Assembly (NCBI RefSeq): GCF_004570345.1
Contig: NZ_SPQM01000060.1
Location: 1-29,188, forward strand
Length of the DNA: 29,188 nucleotides
Direction: 5' to 3'
Source: Blastococcus sp. CT_GayMR20
GTDB taxonomy: Bacteria; Actinomycetota; Actinomycetes; Mycobacteriales; Geodermatophilaceae
Shown: positions 8,142-15,696 of the stretch, one piece after another
How positions within the stretch are numbered: the first letter of the stretch is position 1
Layout: every line of letters begins with the position of its first letter
The notes under the pieces: generated by a model
The model's input: the letters and a program-made list of their open reading frames with translations, nothing else
Told to the model about the DNA's origin: nothing
Database searches by the model: none
Position numbers and translations under genes: made by a program

Positions 8142-9010
8142 AGCCTCGTGGCTCCGTTCGTCCCCGCTGTCGATGCCATCTCCAGTGCCCGGACGACCAA
8201 CTCACCGGTCACGTGCTTGCGGTACGCGGCCGAGCCGCGGATGTCGTCGATGGGCCGGATCTGCTCCCTGTAGGCCTCCCCGACCTCTCGCCACGCTGCG
8301 CCGTCCATCGGCTTGCCCCGGACGGCCGCCGTGACGTCCGGCAACGTGAACGGAGTCGAGGTGGCCCCCGCAACGGCGACCCGGAGGTCGACGCAGCGCC
8401 CCGACGCGTCCCGATCGACGTACGTCGCCACTCCGACGCAGGGGCGGTCCTCACTGGTCCGGCTCACGTACTTGATGTAACTGGTGCCCGCCGTCGGCGA
8501 GGGCCGAGGAACCACGACGTCGAGGACGAGCTCGTCGGGCTCGGCGGCGTTCGTGTAGTAGTCCAGCAGGAAGTCCTCCAGAGGGAGCCACCGCTCTCCC
8601 CGGACGGACACCAGGCGGACACGGCAGCCGAGAGTGACCAGGATCGACGGCGGATCCGACGCATAGTCCGCCTCGCACACGTTGCCTCCGACAGTCGCCT
8701 GCCGCCGGACCCTGTGGTTGGCGACGAGCGCCAGTGCACTGGTCAGGGTGGGCAGGACCGACCGCGCCTCGGTGGACCGCTCCAGCTCCAGGAGCGGCAC
8801 GCGCGCTCCCATGCGCACCCCGTCACCCTCGACGTCGATGCGGTCCAGTCCGGGCACCCGGTCGAGGGACAGCAGGTGCTCCGGGTGCAGCAGACCGGCA
8901 CGCATCATGAGCATGATCGCGGTGCCGCCGGCGATGACCGTGCAGTCTTCCCCGTGCTCGGCCCGCAGGCGAAGCGCCTCATCGATGGTGGTGGGTCTAC
9001 TGAGCTGCAT
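8138..9010 (-). CDS. Molybdenum hydroxylase 1, FAD-binding subunit
   Basis: 290 residues of the CoxM/XdhB type. FAD-binding motifs are AGGTA at 27-31 and ATVGGN at 105-110, followed by the CO dehydrogenase flavoprotein C-terminal domain. It accepts electrons from the Fe-S subunit and passes them to NAD or another acceptor. The frame stays open to a GTG at 9046, but GGAGG directly before the ATG at 9010 and the normal family N-terminus (MQLSRPTTIDEAL) favour the shorter form. A GTATAC site lies 19 bp upstream of the start, so the hydroxylase genes may have their own promoter within the larger unit. Confidence 0.93.
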   Translation of the reverse strand: MQLSRPTTIDEALRLRAEHGEDCTVIAGGTAIMLMMRAGLLHPEHLLSLDRVPGLDRIDVEGDGVRMGARVPLLELERSTEARSVLPTLTSALALVANHRVRRQATVGGNVCEADYASDPPSILVTLGCRVRLVSVRGERWLPLEDFLLDYYTNAAEPDELVLDVVVPRPSPTAGTSYIKYVSRTSEDRPCVGVATYVDRDASGRCVDLRVAVAGATSTPFTLPDVTAAVRGKPMDGAAWREVGEAYREQIRPIDDIRGSAAYRKHVTGELVVRALEMASTAGTNGATRL

Positions 9011-9026
9011 GAGTCCTCCGGCCGGT

Positions 9027-9036
9027 CTGTATACGT
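9027..9036. promoter_or_regulatory. GTATAC-cored site upstream of molybdenum hydroxylase 1
   Basis: CTGTATACGT, core GTATAC at 9029-9034, lies just before the ribosome binding site of the FAD-subunit gene and downstream of the GntR-type regulator gene. GTATAC cores are typical of several FCD-type GntR operators. On the minus strand the same bases also read TATACA and could be a -10 element, but I see no convincing -35 element. Confidence 0.4.
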
Positions 9037-9073
9037 CAGCATGCACTACGTCGCCGAGAGTCGTCCAGCGCCT

Positions 9074-9099
9074 CCGGGCCCCCGTTCGGACGAGCCCGG
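9074..9099. terminator. Hairpin between gntR-type gene and molybdenum hydroxylase 1
   Basis: Arms CCGGGC (9074-9079) and GCCCGG (9094-9099) enclose an inner CGT/ACG stem with a 4-nt loop. A second small GGCGCC palindromic hairpin lies at 9110-9123, directly after the regulator stop. There is no T-tract. They may end or attenuate transcription coming from the liv genes before the hydroxylase genes, but this is positional inference. Confidence 0.35.
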
Positions 9100-9127
9100 T
9101 GGAGGGACAGGCGCCGGGGCGCCGGCT

Positions 9128-9796
9128 TCAGGTGCTGCCCTGTTCCCACATCGCGAGGTGGACGTCGCGGGCCGCGCGGACGTGCCGCTCGGTCGCTTCC
9201 CCGGCGCGCTCGGGGTCGCGATCGGTGATCGCGACCACCATGGCCCGGTGCTCGGCGAGCGCCTCGTCCCATCGCGCCGGAGCAGCCGACGCGGTCACGG
9301 CATGGCGGAGCAGCTGTGGGTGCAGGCGCTCGAGCAGGTCGATGAGCGACCGGTTGCAGCTGGCCTGCCAGACCGCGCGGTGGAACGCGCTGCCGACGTC
9401 GACCATGGCCCGGGCATCCCGGCGGTCCACCCGCTCGCTCGCCTCCGTGAGGCGTTCCAGTCGACCGCGATCGAGCAATCCGTGGCGGACCGCCGCCACA
9501 CGGGCAGCCGTCACCTCCAGCGCGATCCACGCTTCGTAGACGTCCAGGATCTCTTCGGGCGTCCGGTCGATGACCGCGATTCCCCGTCCGGTGCGGCTGA
9601 TCAGACCGTCCTGCTCGAGCCGGCCCAGGGCCTCGCGCACGGGCGTCCGACTCGTCCCGACCCACGCGCCGAGCGCCGACTCGGTGAGGAGGACACCGGG
9701 CTGGAACGTCCCGTCGATGATCGCCCTCCTGATGCGGTCGTACGGGGACACGACGGAGACAGGCGTCCTCCCGATCGGCGACGGCCGGGACTGCAC
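9128..9796 (-). CDS. GntR-family transcriptional regulator with FCD ligand-binding domain
   Basis: 222 residues. A GntR winged helix-turn-helix spans about 19-77 (PYDRIRRAIIDG, TSRTPVREALGRLEQDGLI), followed by an all-helical FCD domain from about 82. Three histidines expected to bind metal or ligand are visible (139, 183, 205). The Asp normally four residues before the first His is Gly135 here. FCD regulators usually repress catabolic genes and release DNA on binding an organic acid. The start is a GTG at 9796; a G-rich ribosome binding site lies about 10 nt upstream, and longer in-frame extensions would run into livF. It follows livF by 61 bp and precedes the hydroxylase genes. It is the only transcription factor in the window and the best candidate for the GTATAC sites. 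Confidence 0.92.
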   Translation of the reverse strand: MQSRPSPIGRTPVSVVSPYDRIRRAIIDGTFQPGVLLTESALGAWVGTSRTPVREALGRLEQDGLISRTGRGIAVIDRTPEEILDVYEAWIALEVTAARVAAVRHGLLDRGRLERLTEASERVDRRDARAMVDVGSAFHRAVWQASCNRSLIDLLERLHPQLLRHAVTASAAPARWDEALAEHRAMVVAITDRDPERAGEATERHVRAARDVHLAMWEQGST

Positions 9797-9857
9797 GGGC
9801 TGCGCCCCTCCCCACGATCGTCGGCCTCGCCGTGTGGGCGCGCGAGGACGGAGGCGA

Positions 9858-10592
9858 TCAGGACGGTCGGATGGTGGCCACGGCGTCTCGCCCCGTGAAG
9901 CCGAGGGCACGCAGGACGGGCGCCGGGTCCCCACGGACGTCGGCCGACGAGAACGACTCGACGAATTGCCCTCGCACCATGATGTGCACGCTGTCGACGA
10001 GGTCGAGGACGAAGCGGAGCTTCTGTTCGACCACGACCACGGCAGTCCCTCTGCGACGCAACTCGTGCACCGTCTCGACGACCATTGCGAGGTGGTGCTG
10101 GTCCAGTCCCTCGCTCGGCTCGTCCATCAGGACCAACTGGCCGTTGCCGACGAGCGCCCGGCCCAGTGCCAGCATCTGCCGCTGGCCCCCGCTCATCAGG
10201 CCGGCCTGCTGGTTCCACCGGTCCCCCAGGATGGGCAATCGCTCGCAGACCTCCTTCACTGTCCACGGCTGGGCTCCGCGCTTGCGGTAGGCGATCTGCA
10301 GGGTCTCCCCCACGGTCAACGACCCGAACACCCGCCGCCCCTGAGGTACGAGGGTGACGCCACGCCGCGCGATCTTCTCGGGTGCCGACCCGGAGATCCG
10401 GTGCCCGTCGAAGAGGATCTCCCCCTGCCGCGGGCGCAGGAACCCCATGATGGTGTGCACCAGGGTCGTCTTTCCCATGCCGTTGCGGCCGAGGATGCCT
10501 ACCTGCTGGCCGGGGGCCACGGCGAACGCTGCGCCGTTCAGCACCTGGCTGTCGCCGTAGAACGTGTCGACGTCACGGACCTCAAGCAGCAT
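9858..10592 (-). CDS. livF: Branched-chain-amino-acid-type ABC transporter ATPase LivF
   Basis: 244 residues of the LivF ATPase type. Walker A is GRNGMGKTT (35-43), the signature reads MSGGQRQ instead of LSGGQ, and Walker B is LVLMDEPSEGL. It powers import together with LivG on the inner face of the membrane. The ATG at 10592 lies inside the end of livG, overlapping it by 11 bp. Liv-type systems with catabolic neighbours frequently carry aromatic acids, amides or urea instead of branched-chain amino acids, so the symbol describes the family and not the substrate. Confidence 0.93.
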   Translation of the reverse strand: MLLEVRDVDTFYGDSQVLNGAAFAVAPGQQVGILGRNGMGKTTLVHTIMGFLRPRQGEILFDGHRISGSAPEKIARRGVTLVPQGRRVFGSLTVGETLQIAYRKRGAQPWTVKEVCERLPILGDRWNQQAGLMSGGQRQMLALGRALVGNGQLVLMDEPSEGLDQHHLAMVVETVHELRRRGTAVVVVEQKLRFVLDLVDSVHIMVRGQFVESFSSADVRGDPAPVLRALGFTGRDAVATIRPS

Positions 10593-11343
10593 CGTCGTGC
10601 TCCCCCAGGTAGGTCTCGATCACGACTGGGGACGCGCGGATGACGTCGGGAGGCCCCTCGGCGAGGACCTTGCCGTCAGCCAGCACGGTGACGACGTCCC
10701 CCAGCGTGAACGCGACGTCCATGTCGTGCTCGATCACCAGCAGCGAGAGCGATTCGGGGAGCGCAGCTGCCACGTCGGTGAGCATCGCGGCGTCGCGCTT
10801 GGACAGTCCCGCCGTCGGCTCGTCCAGCAACAGCACCCGCGGGTCGCTCGCCAGCGCCATGGCGATCTCGAGGACGCGCTGCTGGCCGTAGGCGAGCTCC
10901 GACACCACGTGGTCGCGGACTCCCCAGAGCTCCCATCGCCTCAGTAGCTCCTCCGTCCGGTCGGCGACCCCCGGCACGGTGGCGAGCGAGCGCCAGAAGG
11001 TGATCCGCGCCGACGGCTTGACCGCCGCCACCGCCAGCATGACGTTGTCCCGGACGGAGAGGTCCGACAGCAGATTGGTGATCTGGAAGGTCCGTCCGAG
11101 CCCCTTCTGGGCGCGCGCCTGGACCGACGCCCGGTTCATGTCCTCCCCGAACAGGGACACCCGCCCCGCATCCGGACGGATGACGCCGGAGAGGACGTTG
11201 AACAGCGTCGTCTTCCCGGCTCCGTTGGGCCCGATGAGCGCCCGACGCTGGCCGGCGGGCACTGTGAGGTTCACGCCGTCCAGCGCAGTGACGCCCCGGA
11301 ACGTGACCCGGACGTCCTGGACGGAGACTGCCGGCTCAGCCAT
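10582..11343 (-). CDS. livG: Branched-chain-amino-acid-type ABC transporter ATPase LivG
   Basis: 253 residues. Walker A is GPNGAGKTT (38-46), the signature is the LivG form LAYGQQR, Walker B is LLLDEPTAGL, and the switch His is in VIEHDMDV. The extended region between Walker A and the signature, typical of LivG, is present. It overlaps livM by 8 bp and livF by 11 bp, which indicates one mRNA with coupled translation of both ATPases. Confidence 0.94.
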   Translation of the reverse strand: MAEPAVSVQDVRVTFRGVTALDGVNLTVPAGQRRALIGPNGAGKTTLFNVLSGVIRPDAGRVSLFGEDMNRASVQARAQKGLGRTFQITNLLSDLSVRDNVMLAVAAVKPSARITFWRSLATVPGVADRTEELLRRWELWGVRDHVVSELAYGQQRVLEIAMALASDPRVLLLDEPTAGLSKRDAAMLTDVAAALPESLSLLVIEHDMDVAFTLGDVVTVLADGKVLAEGPPDVIRASPVVIETYLGEHDDAA

Positions 11344-12376
11344 GGGTGCTGCTCCTCGCCACTTCTGACTCCATCGTCGAGAGTTCGGCCTCCGCGCGCT
11401 CCTCCACCGTGTCCCCGCCGGGCTTTCGCCGACGGAAGCGACGATTCACCCCGAGGACGCCCTCCGGAAGCACGAGGATCGTGATGATGTAGAGCAGGCC
11501 GAGAACGGCAGTCCAGCGGTCGGTGTAGTCGGACAGCACCGTCTCGGCGACGATGAGGAGGCCCATTCCCAGGGCAGGGCCCAGGAAGTGCCGGGCTCCA
11601 CCGATGATGGCCGCCAGCAGTACCGTCGCGCTCGTGGTCCAGTCCAGGGTCTCCACGCCGACGAAGCCCTGCTGGTAGGCGAACAGCGCCCCGGTCAGCG
11701 CCGACGCGACGCCGGAGACGAGGAAGGCGCACACCTTGTAGGCGCCGATGTTGTAACCCAGAGCGGACATGCGCGTCGAGCTGGCGCGCATGCCGTCGAT
11801 CGCCCGTCCGACCGGCGACCGGGCGAAGCCCCACAGCAGCGCGACGATGACCAGGCAGACGGCCAGAGCGAAGTAGTGGAAGGTGTCCCGGTCGTCGACC
11901 GGGAACGGGATGGTGTCCCTCGACACGCCGCTGATGCCGGTGTCCCCGCCCGTGACGTCGACCATCTGGAAGGCGAGTCCCCACACAGCCTGCGCCAGCG
12001 CCAAGGTCATGAGCAGCAGGTAGATACCGGACAGGCGCTGGCTGAGCAGGCCGAAGAGGAGCCCCAGCAGCACTCCCCCGAGCAGGACCACGCCGATGAC
12101 CGTCCAGAAGCCCCATTCCCATCGCGTGAGGCCGAGCGCCACCACGTAGCCACCGGTGCCGAAGAATGCCGCGTGCCCCAGCGACGGCATCCCGCCCAGG
12201 CCGAAGACCAGGTTGAAGGCCACCGCGAACGTACCCATGATCACGATGCGGGTCGCCGCGGACACGTAGTACGTGGGGAGGAACGAGGGCGCAGCGATCA
12301 ACGCGACCAGGGCGGCCAGCGCCAGTACCAAGGCCAGAGGATGGGTGCGGACGTAGCGGAGGGTGCGCTCTGCCAT
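11336..12376 (-). CDS. livM: Branched-chain-amino-acid-type ABC transporter permease LivM
   Basis: 346 residues with about nine hydrophobic segments. The LivM signature region GLGGMPSLGHAAFFGTGGY is near residues 60-78, and the cytoplasmic coupling loop SPVGRAIDGMRASSTRMSALGYN lies later in the chain. A charged C-terminal tail follows the last membrane segment. It forms the channel with LivH. The start overlaps the livH stop as ATGA. Confidence 0.93.
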   Translation of the reverse strand: MAERTLRYVRTHPLALVLALAALVALIAAPSFLPTYYVSAATRIVIMGTFAVAFNLVFGLGGMPSLGHAAFFGTGGYVVALGLTRWEWGFWTVIGVVLLGGVLLGLLFGLLSQRLSGIYLLLMTLALAQAVWGLAFQMVDVTGGDTGISGVSRDTIPFPVDDRDTFHYFALAVCLVIVALLWGFARSPVGRAIDGMRASSTRMSALGYNIGAYKVCAFLVSGVASALTGALFAYQQGFVGVETLDWTTSATVLLAAIIGGARHFLGPALGMGLLIVAETVLSDYTDRWTAVLGLLYIITILVLPEGVLGVNRRFRRRKPGGDTVEERAEAELSTMESEVARSSTHG

Positions 12377-13248
12377 CAGGTGGCCGCCTTCCCGAACAGG
12401 CCTTGCGGCCGCAGCGCGAGCAGGAGTGCGACCGGCGCGAACACCGTGAAGAACGCGAACTCGGGGAACAACGCCCTGCCGAACTCGTCCACGAGCCCCA
12501 CGAGCGCCGCCGCCAGCAGAGCTCCGTTGACCGATCCGAGGCCCCCCACCACGACGACGACGAGGGCGAGGATGAGGATCTGGAACTCCTCCCCCGGAGC
12601 CAGCCCCGTGAAGGCCCCGCCCCAGACGCCGGCGAAGGCCGCGAGGGCCGCGCCGAAGGAGAACATCACCATGAAGATCACCGGCACCCGGATGCCGATC
12701 GCCCTCGCCATCTCCTGATCATCGACCGCCGCGCGGATGACCGCGCCGGCTCTGGTCCGGTTGACGAGGAGCCACAGGCCGGCCCACACGACGACCGCGA
12801 TCACTATCAGGCCGAGGCGGAACCACGGGAAGGTGAACGAGCCCACCGTGAAGCTCCCCTGCAGCCCGGGCGGCCGCGGCGGCGTCGCCGGCGCACCCCC
12901 GTAGTGGCCCAGGACGAGGTCCGAGATGATGAAGGCCAGCCCGATCGTCAGGATGATCTGCGGCAGTTCCCGACCGATGAAACGGTGGAGCAGCAGTCGC
13001 TCGAAGATCAGGCCGAGGAGTCCGACGAACAAGAGGGCGCCACCCAGCCCGACCCAGTAGCTGTCGGTGCGCCGCAGCAGGTCCAGCGCGATGTAACCCC
13101 CCAAGAGATAGAAGGCTCCGTGCGCCAGGTTGAGCGTCCGCATGAGCCCGAACGTCAACGTCAGCCCGCTTGCGATCAGGAACAGCAGGGCCCCGAACGA
13201 CAACCCGTTCAGCGCCCGCGGCAGGATCTCCGCGATCACGTCCGCCAC
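12376..13248 (-). CDS. livH: Branched-chain-amino-acid-type ABC transporter permease LivH
   Basis: 290 residues, strongly hydrophobic with about eight membrane segments. The LivH N-terminal motif GLTLTFGLMRTLNLAHGAFYLLGGY, the coupling loop RTRAGAVIRAAVDDQEMARAIGI and the GLGSVNGALLAA motif near the C-terminus are present. The start is a GTG at 13248 with a GAGGGGG ribosome binding site; the sequence MADVIAEILPRALNGLSFGAL is a normal LivH beginning. It is 50 bp downstream of the receptor gene livK. Confidence 0.93.
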   Translation of the reverse strand: MADVIAEILPRALNGLSFGALLFLIASGLTLTFGLMRTLNLAHGAFYLLGGYIALDLLRRTDSYWVGLGGALLFVGLLGLIFERLLLHRFIGRELPQIILTIGLAFIISDLVLGHYGGAPATPPRPPGLQGSFTVGSFTFPWFRLGLIVIAVVVWAGLWLLVNRTRAGAVIRAAVDDQEMARAIGIRVPVIFMVMFSFGAALAAFAGVWGGAFTGLAPGEEFQILILALVVVVVGGLGSVNGALLAAALVGLVDEFGRALFPEFAFFTVFAPVALLLALRPQGLFGKAAT

Positions 13249-13298
13249 GCCCCCCTCACTCGTTCCGTCCGGCGGTCGACCGGTACCTGGGTCCGGGA

Positions 13299-14579
13299 CT
13301 AGTTGTCGGGCCAGGTGCCCTTCAGGTCCACGTAGGGCTCGTTCTCGAGGTACTCGTCCGGGTCGTAGCTCCAGAACTGGGTGACCTCTTCGTCGATCGT
13401 CCCGACGACCTGGTTCAGCAGCTCCCCGTTCGCCCCCTGACTCATCTCCCGCAGGTACACCGGGAAGACGGCCTGGCCGTACTCGTCGAACTTGAACGCG
13501 CCGCGGGGAGCGTCGTCCAGAGTGACCTCGGACATCGCTGCGACCAGGCTCTCGTAGTCGAGCTCGTCCACGTTCTCGAGCGCCGCCTCCAGGACCATCG
13601 CGGCCACGTAAGCAGCCTCGGCGTAGGTACCCGCGGTCGTCCCGTACGCCTCCTGGAAGCTCTCCTGGAACTCCTGGTTCTCGGGGGTGTCCAGGCCCTC
13701 CGCGTAGAAGTAGACGCTCTGGATGCCCATGGCCAGTTCCCGTTGCGCCTCCTCGGGCAACGTGGAGGGGTCGGTGCCGGCGCCGTTGGCCAGCATCGGG
13801 ATGTCCGTCAGCCCGAAGTCCCGGTACGCCTGCAGCAACTTGACCGCGTCGGACCCGGAGGTCGTCTGCACGATCACGTCGACGTTCTTGTCGATGCTCT
13901 GGACCACCGGACCCCAGTCGGTCGTCCCCAGAGGGGAATAGACCTCCTGCACGATCTCGCAGCCGGCGTCCTCGTAGGCCCTCGCGAACCCGCCGTTCGA
14001 CTCGTAGCCGAAGGCGTAGTCCAGGCTCACCATCGCGGCGGTCTTGTACCCCAGCTCCTCGCAGGCGTAGGTGCCGAGCGGCAGCATGACCTGGGAAGCG
14101 GCCGTGTTGGTCCGGAACATGTTCGGGGCGTGATCGCGCTGGGTGAGGTCGTCGGCAGCGGCCGCGGTGAAGATCATCGGCACCCCGCTCTCCTCCAGGT
14201 ACGGCGCGATGGCGTAGGCCACCGCACTGCTGATGACACCCACCACGACGTCCACCTCGTCGCGCTCCACGAGGCGCTGCACGTTCTCCCGCGCGACGGC
14301 GGGGTCGTTCGCCGTGTCAGCATTGATGATCTCGACCTGGTACCCGGACAGGCTGCCGTCGCTGACGTTCTCGACGTAGTGCCGGAAGCCTTGCTCCTGT
14401 GCGTCCGCGTTCCCCGCGAACGGCCCGACCTCCGGGAGGAAGAGCCCGACCTTCAGCGTCTGCTCACCGCCGCCGCCGCCACCATCGCCGCCGCCGCTGT
14501 CGCCGCCGCCGCAGCCCGCCACGAGGAGTGCGGCGACGAGGAGGGCCGCCGAGGCGTCCCGCTTTCCGAACCGGTGCAT
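13299..14579 (-). CDS. livK: Liv-type ABC transporter substrate-binding lipoprotein
   Basis: 426 residues. A lipoprotein signal peptide ends in LLVAGC with Cys23 as the lipid anchor, followed by a Gly/Asp/Ser-rich linker and a type I periplasmic-binding fold (Peripla_BP_6 type) that starts at LKVGLFLPEVGPFAG. It should sit outside the membrane and deliver substrate to LivHM. The ATG at 14579 is preferred to one further upstream because it gives a standard lipoprotein signal and has AAGGGA before it. It is the first gene of the minus-strand unit, with a likely promoter about 100 bp upstream. The binding-site residues do not let me name the ligand. Confidence 0.93.
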   Translation of the reverse strand: MHRFGKRDASAALLVAALLVAGCGGGDSGGGDGGGGGGEQTLKVGLFLPEVGPFAGNADAQEQGFRHYVENVSDGSLSGYQVEIINADTANDPAVARENVQRLVERDEVDVVVGVISSAVAYAIAPYLEESGVPMIFTAAAADDLTQRDHAPNMFRTNTAASQVMLPLGTYACEELGYKTAAMVSLDYAFGYESNGGFARAYEDAGCEIVQEVYSPLGTTDWGPVVQSIDKNVDVIVQTTSGSDAVKLLQAYRDFGLTDIPMLANGAGTDPSTLPEEAQRELAMGIQSVYFYAEGLDTPENQEFQESFQEAYGTTAGTYAEAAYVAAMVLEAALENVDELDYESLVAAMSEVTLDDAPRGAFKFDEYGQAVFPVYLREMSQGANGELLNQVVGTIDEEVTQFWSYDPDEYLENEPYVDLKGTWPDN

Positions 14580-14675
14580 GTGGGTCCCTTGTCGAGGTGG
14601 GCGCACAGACGTCGCGCGCTAGGCCGGGCACGGTCCGATCGGGTCGTCGAGACGGCCCCATCGCTTTGTGGACAC

Positions 14676-14706
14676 GTGTATACACAAGGGTGTCCGCCTC
14701 GGTCAA
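14676..14706 (-). promoter_or_regulatory. Putative livK promoter overlapped by a GTATAC palindrome
   Basis: Read on the minus strand, TTGACC (14701-14706) is followed after 16 nt by TGTATA or after 18 nt by TATACA. This is close to a housekeeping -35/-10 pair. The -10 region lies inside the perfect 10-bp palindrome GTGTATACAC (14676-14685). Around it are further inverted arms: GGACAC at 14670-14675 with GTGTCC at 14690-14695, and TTGTG at 14666-14670 with CACAA at 14683-14687. A repressor bound here would block RNA polymerase directly. The 5' leader would be about 90-100 nt. Confidence 0.5.
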
Positions 14707-14780
14707 TGAACGGTTAGCAGCCGAGACCAACCCGATGCATTTCGCGAGGCGAGGGCGCTTCATCCCCCTCAGGTCGGGTG

Positions 14781-14978
14781 CGGAACCGGCCGGAACCGGG
14801 CCAGGCTGCCGGCCCCGGACGGCCGCTTCCCGGAGGGCAGCGACACGCTCCCGGGGCGCGATGGCGGTGGCCGTCCGGAGGGTCTGCCCAAGCGGCCCCT
14901 GAGCACGGGGTCCAACCGGGAGCCCGGCCGGACGCGCAGTCGACCATCGCTATCGTGCTCGACGGTCCCCGGTTCCGG
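14781..14978. repeat. Three GGAACCGG repeats in the livK-pyrE gap
   Basis: CGGAACCGG occurs twice with a 10-bp period at 14781-14799, and its reverse complement CCGGTTCCGG occurs at 14969-14978. All lie in the 553-bp non-coding gap between livK and the pyrE-like gene. Spacing of one helical turn suggests protein binding, but GC-rich chance is possible. Apart from these, the livK promoter and a doubtful small ORF, I see nothing else in this gap. Confidence 0.3.
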
Positions 14979-14989
14979 GTCCGCCCACC

Positions 14990-15136
14990 ATGACGAAGCC
15001 GCCCACTCCCCCGACAGGACCGATCTCCATGACGACCATCGCGTCGGCGGTCACCACCGTCACCGTGGCCACTTCCTCCAGGACCTGCTACGCCCACCGG
15101 CCCGCTGTCCGACCGGCGCGAGGGGCGGCCCGATGA
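14990..15136 (+). CDS. Possible 48-residue leader ORF overlapping pyrE-like start
   Basis: An ATG at 14990 opens a 48-codon frame whose TGA overlaps the pyrE-like ATG as ATGA. Third positions are moderately G/C-rich. No clear Shine-Dalgarno sequence precedes it and the product, rich in Thr, Pro and Arg, resembles nothing I know. It could couple translation to the downstream gene or be a chance frame. Confidence 0.22.
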   Translation: MTKPPTPPTGPISMTTIASAVTTVTVATSSRTCYAHRPAVRPARGAAR

Positions 15137-15657
15137 GTCCGGACCCGGCCCCCCTGTCCGCACGGGTGTTCCACGCCTGCCACCTCGAGGGAAGGTTCGT
15201 CCTTCGGTCGGGGCGGGAGAGTGCTCAGTACTTCGACAAGTACCTGTTCGAGTCCGACCCGAGCCTCCTCCGCGAAGTGGCACAGGCCATGGTGGGCCGG
15301 TTGCCCGAGTGCGACGCCCTCGCGGGGATGGAGATGGGCGGGATCCCGCTGGCGACGGTGATGTCTCAGCTCACCGGTCTGCCGACCGTCTTCGTGCGCA
15401 AGACACCCAAGGAGTACGGGACCAGGAAGGTCGCCGAGGGCCCGCCCGTGGACGGGATCCGGTTGGTCGTGGTGGAGGACGTGGTCACCACCGGGGGGGC
15501 CCTGCTCGCCTCGTGCTCGGCCCTTCGGTCGGCCGGGGCTGTCGTCGACACGGTCCTGTGCGCCATCGACAGGGAAGAAGGCGGCGCGGCGAACCTGGCC
15601 GCGGAGGGTCTGGAACTGAGAGCCGCGCTCACCCGCAGCCAGATGCCGGCCGGCTGA
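15133..15657 (+). CDS. pyrE: Orotate phosphoribosyltransferase-like protein
   Basis: 174 residues with the OPRT N-terminal motif FVLRSGRESAQYFDKY (about 22-37), the catalytic loop RKTPKEYGTRKVAEG (about 89-103) and the PRPP-binding motif VVVEDVVTTGG (about 112-122). It should transfer phosphoribose from PRPP to orotate or a similar base acid in the cytosol. It is short but within the range of actinobacterial forms. It is not beside other pyr genes; instead it faces away from a catabolic transporter operon and converges on a small monooxygenase-like gene, so a salvage or catabolic role on a pyrimidine or other heterocyclic carboxylate is possible. GAGGGG precedes the ATG at 15133. Confidence 0.82.
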   Translation: MSPDPAPLSARVFHACHLEGRFVLRSGRESAQYFDKYLFESDPSLLREVAQAMVGRLPECDALAGMEMGGIPLATVMSQLTGLPTVFVRKTPKEYGTRKVAEGPPVDGIRLVVVEDVVTTGGALLASCSALRSAGAVVDTVLCAIDREEGGAANLAAEGLELRAALTRSQMPAG

Positions 15658-15671
15658 CCGACGGCCTGCCG

Positions 15672-15684
15672 CGACGCCTCGTCG
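15672..15684. terminator. Weak convergent hairpin
   Basis: CGACG/CGTCG with a 3-nt loop lies in the 39-bp gap between the convergent pyrE-like and monooxygenase-like genes. It is short and has no T-tract, so it is a weak terminator candidate supported mainly by position. Confidence 0.22.
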
Positions 15685-15696
15685 AGGGAGCCCCTG

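Noticed and set aside
14463..14515. GCC/CCG trinucleotide-like repeat
   Set aside because: It encodes the Gly-rich linker after the LivK lipid-anchor cysteine, which is normal low-complexity lipoprotein sequence.
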